DNA from: Kribbella antibiotica
Lineage (GTDB): Bacteria; Actinomycetota; Actinomycetes; Propionibacteriales; Kribbellaceae
NCBI RefSeq assembly: GCF_004349055.1
Contig: NZ_SMKX01000001.1
Span: 62,001 to 126,000, forward strand
Length of the DNA: 64,000 bases
Reading direction: 5' to 3'
Under the pieces are notes generated by a model, which saw nothing but the letters and a program-made list of their open reading frames with translations, was not told the origin of the DNA and searched no databases. Positions 1-7,589 of the stretch are shown here, piece after piece. The position numbers and the translations under genes are program-made. Each line of letters starts with the position of its first letter. The first letter of the stretch is position 1.

Positions 1-1
1 G

Positions 2-358
2 CCGCCGGATCCTCGGACGATCGGGTGGTATCGGTATGGGTCAGGCCCAGGAGATCGGGTCGGCTCGGTGGTCCTGGGCGGTCATGTCGACAGTCGTGAG
101 TTCGGGGCCGGTCCACTCGTGCGCCTGCGGAAGGTGCGGCGCGGCGACGTGGTGGAGGTGCGCAGTACCGCCGGTCCGGTCGTCCGCTACCGGGTCGTGG
201 AGGTCCGCGACATCCCGAAGAAGAAGCTTGCCGTCGGCTACCTTTTCGACCGCGCGGGGCCTAGGCGCCTGCAGGTCGTCACGTGCGGCGGGCCCTACGA
301 CGCCGGCAACGGGGGATACCGTGACAACCTGGTCGTGACTGCCGATCCCATGCCGTGA
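2..358 (+). CDS. Class F sortase, C-terminal part (5' end outside window)
   Basis: The reading frame is open from base 2, so the N-terminal signal/membrane segment lies upstream of the window. The visible 118 residues carry the class F sortase core. An entry motif TIGWYRYGSGPGD is followed by LGGHVDS with the catalytic His (about visible residue 28), VTCGG with the catalytic Cys (about residue 95), and GGYRDNLVV with the catalytic Arg (about residue 107). Class F sortases are surface-anchored cysteine transpeptidases of actinobacteria; their substrates are mostly unknown and none with an LPxTG-type signal is seen nearby. The order of the His, Cys and Arg motifs and the C-terminus a few residues after the Arg strand fit the family. 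An internal ATG at 36 is in another frame, and the internal GTG at 68 would delete the motif region before the His. Confidence 0.9.
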   Translation, partial: PPDPRTIGWYRYGSGPGDRVGSVVLGGHVDSREFGAGPLVRLRKVRRGDVVEVRSTAGPVVRYRVVEVRDIPKKKLAVGYLFDRAGPRRLQVVTCGGPYDAGNGGYRDNLVVTADPMP

Positions 359-395
359 AGGCATTTCGATGCTCTGTCAGGGAAGGTTGATGTTC

Positions 396-1730
396 ATGGG
401 TCTGAAACACTCGAGTGTCGTCGCAGCACCGCGGGCCGAGGTTTATGCCTGGCACGAGCGGCCGGGCGCGGTCGTGCGCCTGACGCCGCCATGGATGCCG
501 GTCACCATCAAGCAGGAAGCCGATGACCTGTCCGGCGGCGTCGCCGTACTGGGGTTTCCGCTGGGGTTCGACTGGATCGCCCGGCACAGCTCGGCCGAGG
601 TGCCGAAGCAGTTCGTCGACGAGCTCGACAGCCCGCTCATGCGGCACGTCGTGAAATGGCGGCACACACACAGCTTCACGGCAGAAGGCGAGCAGTCCAC
701 CAGGATCTCGGACGAGATCGACAGCAACGTTCCCGGTTTCCTGCTGCGCTCGATGCTTGAGTACCGGCATCGGCAACTGGCCGACGACCTCGCCGCACGT
801 CAACGAGCGGTCGACGCCGGGATGCGTCCGCTGACCATCGCGATCACCGGCTCAAACGGCACGATCGGTACGGCGCTGGCGGCGTTGCTGACCACGGTCG
901 GCCACACCGTCATCAAGCTGGTACGACGACCTCCCGCGAATCCCGGTGAACGCCAGTGGGACCCGGCGCAGCCCGATCGCTCGCTGTTGACCGGCGTCGA
1001 CGCGGTCATTCACCTGGCGGGCGCATCGATCGCGGGCCGATTCACGCCCGCCCACAAGCGCGGTCTGCGCGACTCACGCATCGGTCCGACCCGAGCCCTG
1101 GCTGAGCTTGCGGCCACAACCGAGGGCGGTCCGTCGGTCTTCGTCAGCGCTTCGGCCATCGGCTACTACGGCGCCGATCGCGGCGACGAGATCCTGACCG
1201 AACAAAGCTCGCGGGGCGAAGGATTCCTTGCTGGTTTGGTCGAGGACTGGGAGCAGGCCAGCGAGCCGGCTCGTGAAGGCGGCCTGCGCGTCGTCCGCGT
1301 CCGAACGGGTCTGGTGCAGACGCCGGCCGGCGGGGTCCTGAAGGTGCAATATCCCTTGTTCGCCGCGGGTCTCGGCGGCCGGCTGGGATCAGGTGACCAG
1401 TGGCAAGCGTGGATCGGTATTGACGATCTGCTCGATATCTATCACCGAGCCCTGTACGACTCCGAGCTTTCCGGACCGGTGAACGCGGTTGCTCCGGAGG
1501 CGGTCCGCAACCGCGAGTACGCCGCCACGTTGGCACGCGTACTGCATCGACCTGCCCTCGTCCCGGTGCCGTCATTCGGGCCGCAGCTGCTCCTCGGAGC
1601 CGAAGGCGCCCGTGAGCTTGCCGAGGCCTCTCAACGAGTCGTCCCCGCTCGGCTGACCGAGCTCGGGCACATCTTCCGCTACAGCGCCCTCGAACCAGCT
1701 CTACGCCATCTGCTGGGCCGCAAAAGCTAG
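396..1730 (+). CDS. TIGR01777-type SDR epimerase with N-terminal SRPBCC domain
   Basis: Residues 1 to about 140 look like a START/SRPBCC (cyclase/dehydrase) fold, with LKHSSVVAAP near the start and WRHTHSF in the sheet. From about residue 148 an extended Rossmann domain begins with ITGSNGTIGTALAALL (GxxGxxG), followed by VIHLAGASIAGRF and SASAIGYYGADRGDE, which are typical of the TIGR01777 nucleoside-diphosphate-sugar epimerase-like family. The C-terminus is the usual DUF1731 part with NAVAPEAVRN. The exact substrate of the family is not established. I place the start at ATG 396 because a GGGAAGG ribosome site at 380-386 sits 9 bases upstream; ATGs at 369 and 390 are also in frame. The gene follows the sortase by about 40 bases on the same strand. 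Confidence 0.88.
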   Translation: MGLKHSSVVAAPRAEVYAWHERPGAVVRLTPPWMPVTIKQEADDLSGGVAVLGFPLGFDWIARHSSAEVPKQFVDELDSPLMRHVVKWRHTHSFTAEGEQSTRISDEIDSNVPGFLLRSMLEYRHRQLADDLAARQRAVDAGMRPLTIAITGSNGTIGTALAALLTTVGHTVIKLVRRPPANPGERQWDPAQPDRSLLTGVDAVIHLAGASIAGRFTPAHKRGLRDSRIGPTRALAELAATTEGGPSVFVSASAIGYYGADRGDEILTEQSSRGEGFLAGLVEDWEQASEPAREGGLRVVRVRTGLVQTPAGGVLKVQYPLFAAGLGGRLGSGDQWQAWIGIDDLLDIYHRALYDSELSGPVNAVAPEAVRNREYAATLARVLHRPALVPVPSFGPQLLLGAEGARELAEASQRVVPARLTELGHIFRYSALEPALRHLLGRKS

Positions 1731-1734
1731 GCAA

Positions 1735-2466
1735 CTAAGCGGGAAGAGTGCCCCGGATGATGCTGTCGTGGGAGTGCTCAGGGTTGCCGTCGTCGGGCTC
1801 GAGCGAGATGTCGATGATGCGGTAGCCCTGAGCGATGATCTGGCCGGGGATCTGGAACGTGCCGCCGCTGCTCGGGTTGAGCACACCGAGCGAGACCATC
1901 CGCTTGCCGTCGGTGTTGATCATCCAGACCTCGTAGAAACCCTGGTTCGCGGACAGGCCGGAGGCGGTGACCTTCAGTTGGCCGCCAGAGGTGGCTTGCA
2001 CGAGGTCCGCCGTACCGGCTCCGGCTTTGCCTTCGAGTGGGTCGAGTTTGATGGCGACCTCGACCGGCGGGGCCTTCTCATCGTCGCGCAGCAGCGCGGT
2101 GCCGCCGACTCCGACGCCCGCACCGAGCAGCGCGGCAACGGTCGCGGCGACCGCCAGCGTCCGACCACGGAAACGTCGCGAAGCCGCCGTACGGCGCTCC
2201 TCGGGCAGTCGTGTCACCGGGGCGACGGGTGCGTCCTCGGCGTCCTCCGGGTCCAGGCTCAGCTCGTCGGTGATCCGGGCCCACAGCTCGGCCGGAGGAG
2301 TTTCCAGCTGCGGCAGATCGTGCATCTCGCCCAGCATCAACTGCAGTTCGGCCAGTGTGGTCGTGCAGCGGTCGCAGGACGCAAGGTGAGCGGTGCCGGA
2401 CTCGTCCGGGCCGCCCTCGCCCATCGCCCATTGGGCGAGGAGTTCGTCATCGAGATGTGTCGTCAC
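1735..2466 (-). CDS. Anti-sigma factor, RskA-like, zinc-binding
   Basis: A 243-aa anti-sigma factor, encoded directly after its sigma factor with a 20-base overlap. The N-terminus holds the zinc-binding anti-sigma motif HLASCDRC (HxxxCxxC) at about residues 27-34, which would bind the sigma factor in the cytoplasm. One membrane helix is visible at about residues 105-128 (TLAVAATVAALLGAGVG). The outer C-terminal half is an RskA-type domain with a beta-rich segment that includes WMINTDGKRMVSLGVL. In Mycobacterium the SigK/RskA pair is freed by regulated proteolysis under redox signals. By analogy this protein would hold the neighbouring sigma factor at the membrane. It is tail-to-tail with the epimerase gene, only 4 bases away. 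Confidence 0.92.
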   Translation of the reverse strand: MTTHLDDELLAQWAMGEGGPDESGTAHLASCDRCTTTLAELQLMLGEMHDLPQLETPPAELWARITDELSLDPEDAEDAPVAPVTRLPEERRTAASRRFRGRTLAVAATVAALLGAGVGVGGTALLRDDEKAPPVEVAIKLDPLEGKAGAGTADLVQATSGGQLKVTASGLSANQGFYEVWMINTDGKRMVSLGVLNPSSGGTFQIPGQIIAQGYRIIDISLEPDDGNPEHSHDSIIRGTLPA

Positions 2467-3046
2467 CAGTCACCTCCTTCAGTTGGCCCCGCAGGTGCAA
2501 GAGGCCACGGCGGATGTGGCTCTTGACGGTTCCCAGCGGCAGATCCAGCTGTTCCGCGATCTGCGGATGCGTAAGGTCTTCGTAGAAGGCCAGCCTCAGG
2601 ATGGTTCGGCGGGGGTCGCCGAGCCGCGCCAGTTCGTCGGCGATCACCACTCGGTCGACGGTGCGGTCGTCCACGACCGAGGCCGGCCGTTCTTCGGCCA
2701 GTTTGGCCGCCGCCTCGGAGTTGCGCAGTTCGCGGCTGCGGGCGGTCAGCCGGTCGGCGATCCGGTGCCGAGTGATCCCGGTCAGCCAGGCGCCGAGCTG
2801 ACCGCTGTCCGGATCGAAGTTCGCCCGGCCGCGCCAAGCGGAGACGAAGACCTGCTGGGTGACGTCTTCGGCGTCCGCACGGTTACCGAGTGCTCGCAGC
2901 GCCAGCGTGAAGATCATCGTCGACCAGCGCTGATAGGCGTCGGACAGGCTGTCCGGACGCCCCTCCGCGAAGGCCTTCGCGATCTCGGCCGGCGTTGGGG
3001 TGTCGGCCTCCCTGCTGGTCACGGCGCACACTCTAGCGAATCCCAA
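2447..3046 (-). CDS. ECF-type RNA polymerase sigma factor, SigK-like
   Basis: Sigma-70 region 2 is seen in RNADAEDVTQQVFVSAWRG and the following WLTGITRHRIAD. Region 4 is seen as DLTHPQIAEQLDLPLGTVK followed by SHIRRGLLHLR, the helix-turn-helix that reads the -35 element. The length of about 200 aa fits an ECF sigma of the SigK group. The reading frame extends upstream to 3139, but an AAGGAG site at 3053-3058 lies 6 bases before TTG 3046, which I take as start; GTG 3031 or 3022 are alternatives. The stop codon overlaps the start of the anti-sigma gene, so the two are translationally coupled. It is divergent from the lone qcrB-like gene, which may be a target. Confidence 0.9.
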   Translation of the reverse strand: MGFARVCAVTSREADTPTPAEIAKAFAEGRPDSLSDAYQRWSTMIFTLALRALGNRADAEDVTQQVFVSAWRGRANFDPDSGQLGAWLTGITRHRIADRLTARSRELRNSEAAAKLAEERPASVVDDRTVDRVVIADELARLGDPRRTILRLAFYEDLTHPQIAEQLDLPLGTVKSHIRRGLLHLRGQLKEVTGDDTSR

Positions 3047-3165
3047 CGGTTCTCCTTCCGGCCTGTGGGTGGTCTTCGGCCGAAAGTGGGTCGCTGGATG
3101 CATCCAGCCGGCCGGTAGCGGCGGAAGTTCGCTGTGCAAGGGCCTGGCGATGCAGCGGAGGACCG

Positions 3166-4719
3166 ATGGCGAAGCAGGAGTTCCCCGGCGCGGTGCGCTG
3201 GCTCGACGACCGCACCGGGATCGGCAAGGTCGGCAAGAAGAACCTGCGCAAGGTCTTCCCCGACCACTGGTCGTTCATGCTCGGCGAGATCGCGCTCTAC
3301 AGCTTCATCATCCTGATCCTGACCGGCATCTTCCTGACGCTGTGGTTCAGACCCTCGATGGCCGAGGTCGAGTACCAGGGCTCGTACAGCCTGCTCAAGG
3401 GTCTGCACATGTCCGAGGCCTACGAATCCGCGCTGAACATCTCGTTCGACGTACGGGGTGGTCTGCTGATGCGGCAGATGCATCACTGGGCGGCGGTCCT
3501 GTTCATCGCCGCCATGAGCATCCACCTGCTCCGGATCTTCTTCACCGGCGCGTTCCGCAAACCGCGCGAGCTGAACTGGCTGATCGGGATAGTGATGTTG
3601 TTCCTCGGCGTCGTCGAGGGCTTCATCGGCTACGGGCTGCCCGACGACCTGCTTTCGGGCACGGGTCTGCGCATCACCGAAGGTCTCGTCCTCGCCTCGC
3701 CGATTGTCGGTACGTACCTGAGCTTCTTCATCTTCGGTGGCGAGTTCCCCGGTGACGACTTCGTCTCCCGGTTCTACACGGTCCATGTGCTCCTGATCCC
3801 TGGCATCCTGCTCGCGCTGATCACCGTGCATCTGTTCCTGGTCGTCTATCACAAGCACACCCAGTTTCCTGGTCCTGGCCGGACCGAGAAGAACGTCGTC
3901 GGCTACCCCCTGATGCCGGTCTACATGGCCAAGGCCGGTGGCTTCTTCTTCGTCGTGTTCGGCATCACCGCGCTGATGGGTGCACTGCTGCAGATCAACC
4001 CGGTGTGGCTCTACGGGCCGTACAACCCGGCCGAGGTGACCGCGGGCTCCCAGCCCGACTGGTACATGGGCTGGCTGGACGGCGCCGTACGGTTGATGCC
4101 TGGCCTGGAATCAAGTTTCTGGGGCATCACGATCAGCTGGAACATCTTCCTGCCTGCACTGATGATCCCGCCGCTGTTCATCGGATTCGTTGCCCTCTAC
4201 CCCTTTATCGAGGCCTGGGTCACCGGCGACAAACGGGAGCATCACCTGCTCGACCGGCCGCGCAATGTCCCGACCAGAACCGGCATCGGCGCCGGCCTGG
4301 TCACCTTCTACGGCGTGCTGTGGCTGAACAGCGGCAACGACCTGATCGCCACCCAGTTCCATTCGTCCATCAACACCATCACCTGGGTCTGCCGCGTGCT
4401 CGTCATCGTCGGTCCCGTCCTCGCCTTCTGGATCACCAAACGCATCGCACTCTCCCTGCAACGCAAGGACGCCGAGCGACTGCTGCACGGCATCGAGAGC
4501 GGCATCATCACCAGATCCCCGGACGGCGGCTACTCCGAGAGCCACGTCCCGCTCTCGCCGTACGAGGCCTACACGCTGTCAGCCCGCGAACGCACCACCG
4601 TCCTCGAACTGCCGCCCGCAACCGACAGCAACGGCGTACCGGCTCCACACCCCCGCCGAGCCCGACTGCGCGCCGCCCTCTCCCGCTTCTACTTCACCGA
4701 CGAGGACGGGAAAGCGTAG
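3166..4719 (+). CDS. qcrB: Cytochrome b (QcrB-like) of an actinobacterial bc1 complex, stand-alone copy
   Basis: A 517-aa polytopic membrane protein matching actinobacterial QcrB, the quinol-oxidising subunit of the bc1-aa3 supercomplex. Haem-ligand histidines are visible in MRQMHHWAA and MSIHLLR (helix B region) and in FYTVHVLLIP and ITVHLFLVV (helix D). The Qo-site loop contains SQPDWYMGWLDG, the actinobacterial variant of PEWY. The segment YHKHTQFPGPGRTEKN is typical of the high-GC Gram-positive branch, and the C-terminus is long and soluble. A GGAGG site lies just before ATG 3166. QcrC, QcrA and the ctaCDEF oxidase genes, which normally adjoin qcrB, are absent here. This is therefore likely a second copy, perhaps controlled by the divergent sigma factor (inference). 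Confidence 0.9.
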   Translation: MAKQEFPGAVRWLDDRTGIGKVGKKNLRKVFPDHWSFMLGEIALYSFIILILTGIFLTLWFRPSMAEVEYQGSYSLLKGLHMSEAYESALNISFDVRGGLLMRQMHHWAAVLFIAAMSIHLLRIFFTGAFRKPRELNWLIGIVMLFLGVVEGFIGYGLPDDLLSGTGLRITEGLVLASPIVGTYLSFFIFGGEFPGDDFVSRFYTVHVLLIPGILLALITVHLFLVVYHKHTQFPGPGRTEKNVVGYPLMPVYMAKAGGFFFVVFGITALMGALLQINPVWLYGPYNPAEVTAGSQPDWYMGWLDGAVRLMPGLESSFWGITISWNIFLPALMIPPLFIGFVALYPFIEAWVTGDKREHHLLDRPRNVPTRTGIGAGLVTFYGVLWLNSGNDLIATQFHSSINTITWVCRVLVIVGPVLAFWITKRIALSLQRKDAERLLHGIESGIITRSPDGGYSESHVPLSPYEAYTLSARERTTVLELPPATDSNGVPAPHPRRARLRAALSRFYFTDEDGKA

Positions 4720-4756
4720 TCGGGCCATTGCCGGAAAGCCGTTCGTACCACAAACT

Positions 4757-4768
4757 GTTAGCGCTAAC
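4757..4768. promoter_or_regulatory. Perfect palindrome GTTAGCGCTAAC, LacI-type operator candidate
   Basis: The 12-base perfect palindrome sits 34 bases before the ATG of the first GH43 gene. Its central AGCGCT core is typical of LacI/GalR operators of sugar genes in actinobacteria. Related sites occur at 14425-14438 and 14490-14503, in front of the ABC importer operon. Binding is inferred; no LacI-type gene lies in the window. Confidence 0.6.
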
Positions 4769-4801
4769 TTTCCTGCGCCGCCCCACGTAAGGATTCCGTT
4801 G

Positions 4802-6136
4802 ATGCGCTCGTTGCTGACCGCCCTTGCAGCCGTTCTTGCCTCGTTGGCAAGTGCCGTCCTTGTTCCATCGGCCGCCTGGGCGGCCGGTCCAGCGACGCAC
4901 TATCTGATGACAGCGTTCACCAACAGCAGTGAGTCGAACATGTACGTCTATGACTCGGCGAACGCGACAAACTTCACCCAGGTCCGAGCGAATGCCTACA
5001 CCCCACCGTCGGGCCTCATTCGCGATCCCAGCGTCATCAGGCACACCGACGGCTACTACTACATCGTCTACACGACGAACTGGACCGGCGACACGATCGG
5101 CTTCGCCCGCAGTGCCGACTACGTCAACTGGACGTTCCTGCGCAACGTCCGGGTCGGCCTCAACGGCGCCACCGGCAGCACCTGGGCGCCGGAATGGTTC
5201 AAGGACTCCGACGGCAGTGTGCATGTGATCTTCTCCGCGTCCACAGCCGGTACGGCGGGACAGTTCCGGCCGTACCGGATCACCGCGACGAACTCGGACC
5301 TGTCGGCGTGGACCAGCCCGGTCGCTCTCGGCATCGCTGCGAATTTCATCGACAGCTTCGTGGTCAAGTCCGGCAACACGTACCACAACTTCCTCAAGAA
5401 CGAGACGACGAAGTACATCGAGCACGCCACCGCCACTTCGCTGAACGGGCCCTGGACCTTCGTTGCCACGGGCAACTGGGCTGGCTGGGGTGCCGGGTTG
5501 GAGGGGCCCGCCGTGGTCCGGCTGCCTGATGGCCGCTGGCGGATCTACTTCGATCAGTACGGCCAGAAGCGGTACTTCTACGCCGACAGCTCGAACCTGA
5601 ACTCCTTCGGCGGAAAGGTCGAGCTCCCGGGGCTATCCGGAGTGGCGCGGCACTTCACCGTGTTGCGTGAGGACTCCGGCGACAGCACCGCCGTACCGGC
5701 TGGGAACCGGTCTTTGCGCTCGGTCAGCGATCCCGATCGCTACGTCCGGCACCGCGACAACCTGGCGTACGTCGAGCCGGTCAGTTCTTCGAGCAGCCTC
5801 ACGACTCGGCAGGACGCGACTTTCACAATCGTGCCTGGGCTGGCGAACAGCAACTGCTACTCGTTCCGGTCGGTGAACTTCCCTGATCGCTACCTGCGGC
5901 ACTACGACTTCCGCGTCCGGCTGGATACGAACCCTGGTGATTCGGTGTTCGCCCGCGACGCCACGTTCTGCGGCCGCGCCGGTCTGGCTGGTGGTGGCAG
6001 CACCTCGTTCGAGTCCTACTCCCATCCCGGCCGGTACCTGCGGCACTACAACTACGAGGTGCGTGTCGACTGGCGCACCACCGACGCGGCGTTCATCCGT
6101 GACGCGTCGTTCACCCTTTCCGCGCCGCTAGCCTGA
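4802..6136 (+). CDS. Secreted GH43-like glycosidase with C-terminal AbfB domain
   Basis: A 444-aa exported protein. Residues 1-28 form a Sec signal peptide ending near PSAAWAA. Residues about 30-285 form a GH43/62-type five-bladed propeller, with RDPSVIRHTDGYYYIVY supplying the likely general-base Asp, APEWFKDSDG, and LEGPAVVRLPDGRW with the likely acid Glu. Residues about 300-444 are an AbfB (CBM42-like) beta-trefoil with three repeats: DRYVRHRDNLAYVE, DRYLRHYDFRVRLD and GRYLRHYNYEVRVD. AbfB domains bind arabinofuranose side chains, so an arabinofuranosidase-type role in plant polysaccharide breakdown is likely, though GH43 specificity varies. AAGGA at 4789-4793 lies 8 bases before the ATG. 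The next GH43 gene follows 11 bases downstream, presumably co-transcribed. Confidence 0.88.
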   Translation: MRSLLTALAAVLASLASAVLVPSAAWAAGPATHYLMTAFTNSSESNMYVYDSANATNFTQVRANAYTPPSGLIRDPSVIRHTDGYYYIVYTTNWTGDTIGFARSADYVNWTFLRNVRVGLNGATGSTWAPEWFKDSDGSVHVIFSASTAGTAGQFRPYRITATNSDLSAWTSPVALGIAANFIDSFVVKSGNTYHNFLKNETTKYIEHATATSLNGPWTFVATGNWAGWGAGLEGPAVVRLPDGRWRIYFDQYGQKRYFYADSSNLNSFGGKVELPGLSGVARHFTVLREDSGDSTAVPAGNRSLRSVSDPDRYVRHRDNLAYVEPVSSSSSLTTRQDATFTIVPGLANSNCYSFRSVNFPDRYLRHYDFRVRLDTNPGDSVFARDATFCGRAGLAGGGSTSFESYSHPGRYLRHYNYEVRVDWRTTDAAFIRDASFTLSAPLA

Positions 6137-6147
6137 AGGGACAGTCG

Positions 6148-7575
6148 ATGATCCGTCGTCTGCTCGTCCTCGTACTGGCCACCGCCGCCTGTGTTGCCGG
6201 TCTACCCGCGTCGCAGGCAATCGCCACGCCGGCCGTGCGGAACACCAACCCGATCGCAGAGCGGCGTGCCGACCCGCACATCTTCAAGCACACCGACGGC
6301 TACTACTACTTCACCGCTACCGTGCCGGAGTACGACCGAATCATCCTGCGGCGCGCGACCACGATCCAAGGCCTGGCCACCGCGGCGGAGACAGTGATCT
6401 GGCGCAAGCACGCCAGCGGTGAGATGGGCGCCCACATCTGGGCACCGGAGATCCATTTCATCAACGGCAAGTGGTACGTCTACTTCACAGCGGGCCGCCG
6501 CGACGACATCTGGCGGATCCGGATGTACGTGCTGGAGAGCTCGAGCGCCAACCCGGTGACCGGCTCCTGGACCGAACGCGGCCGCATCACGACACCATGG
6601 GACACCTTCTCCTTGGACGCCTCGACGTTCGTCACCAACGGCGTGCGATACCTGACCTGGGCCCAGCAGGAGCCGGGCATCTCCACCGGCTCCAACCTGT
6701 ACGTCGCTCGCATGGGTGCAACGCCGTGGACGATCACCGGCGCGGTGACCAGGTTGACGGTGCCGACGCTGGCCTGGGAGACCCGCGGTCACAAGGTCGC
6801 GGAGGGGCCGACTGTCCTTCAGCGCAACGGAAGACTCTTCCTGACATACTCGGCCAGCGCGACCGATGCGAACTACTGCCTCGGCATGCTGACCGCGTCG
6901 GCCACGGCGGACCCGCTCAACGCGGCGTCGTGGACCAAGAGCCCCGACCCGGTCTTCGCCAGCAATGACGCCACCAGCCAGTACGGCCCAGGCCACAACT
7001 CGTTCACCGTCTCCGAGGACGGCCGAAGCGACGTCATGGTCTACCACGACCGCAACTACCGCGATATCAACGGCGACCCGCTGAACGACCCGAATCGCCG
7101 TACCCGCGTGCAAAAGGTCTACTACAAGGCCGACGGCACACCGGACTTCGGCATCCCGGTCGCCGACGGCCCGACGCCCGTCCGGCTCAAGTCGTACAAC
7201 TCGGATAGCTTCGTGCGGCACTGGGAGTTCCGCGCAAGGCTTGAAGCGAATGTGGCTCCGTTGGCCGACTCGCAGTTCAAGGTGGTACCCGGTCTGGCCG
7301 GCTCCGGCGCAGTCTCGTTCGAGTCAACCAACTTCCCCGGCTACTACCTGCGCCACCGCGACAACGAACTCTGGGTCCAACGCAACGACGGCACCGCCCT
7401 CTTCCACAACGACGCCAGCTTCACCCAGCGTCCCGGCCTCGCGGCCAACTCGGCCCTGTCCTACGAGTCCCTGAACTTCCCTGGCCGCTACCTGCGCCAT
7501 ACGAACGGCTTGATGTATCTGCAAACCCCGGCCGATGCCCAGGCCCGTGCCGACGCCACGTTCGTACTGGAATGA
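6148..7575 (+). CDS. Secreted GH43 arabinofuranosidase-like enzyme with AbfB domain
   Basis: A 475-aa exported protein with a signal peptide of about 26 residues (cleavage near SQAIA). The GH43 domain covers about residues 30-325. RRADPHIFKHTDGYYYF carries the catalytic-base Asp, GAHIWAPEIHFINGKWYVYF follows, SLDASTFV contains the pKa-modulating Asp, and KVAEGPTVLQRNGRLF carries the acid Glu. The C-terminal 135 residues are an AbfB trefoil with SFVRHWEFRARLE, GYYLRHRDNELWVQ and GRYLRHTNGLMYLQ. The catalytic set looks complete, so hydrolysis of alpha-L-arabinofuranosyl or similar linkages outside the cell is likely. It is the second gene of the GH43 pair and is convergent with the next GH43-like gene, 14 bases away. 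Confidence 0.9.
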   Translation: MIRRLLVLVLATAACVAGLPASQAIATPAVRNTNPIAERRADPHIFKHTDGYYYFTATVPEYDRIILRRATTIQGLATAAETVIWRKHASGEMGAHIWAPEIHFINGKWYVYFTAGRRDDIWRIRMYVLESSSANPVTGSWTERGRITTPWDTFSLDASTFVTNGVRYLTWAQQEPGISTGSNLYVARMGATPWTITGAVTRLTVPTLAWETRGHKVAEGPTVLQRNGRLFLTYSASATDANYCLGMLTASATADPLNAASWTKSPDPVFASNDATSQYGPGHNSFTVSEDGRSDVMVYHDRNYRDINGDPLNDPNRRTRVQKVYYKADGTPDFGIPVADGPTPVRLKSYNSDSFVRHWEFRARLEANVAPLADSQFKVVPGLAGSGAVSFESTNFPGYYLRHRDNELWVQRNDGTALFHNDASFTQRPGLAANSALSYESLNFPGRYLRHTNGLMYLQTPADAQARADATFVLE

Positions 7576-7589
7576 GGACCTGGGTAGGT

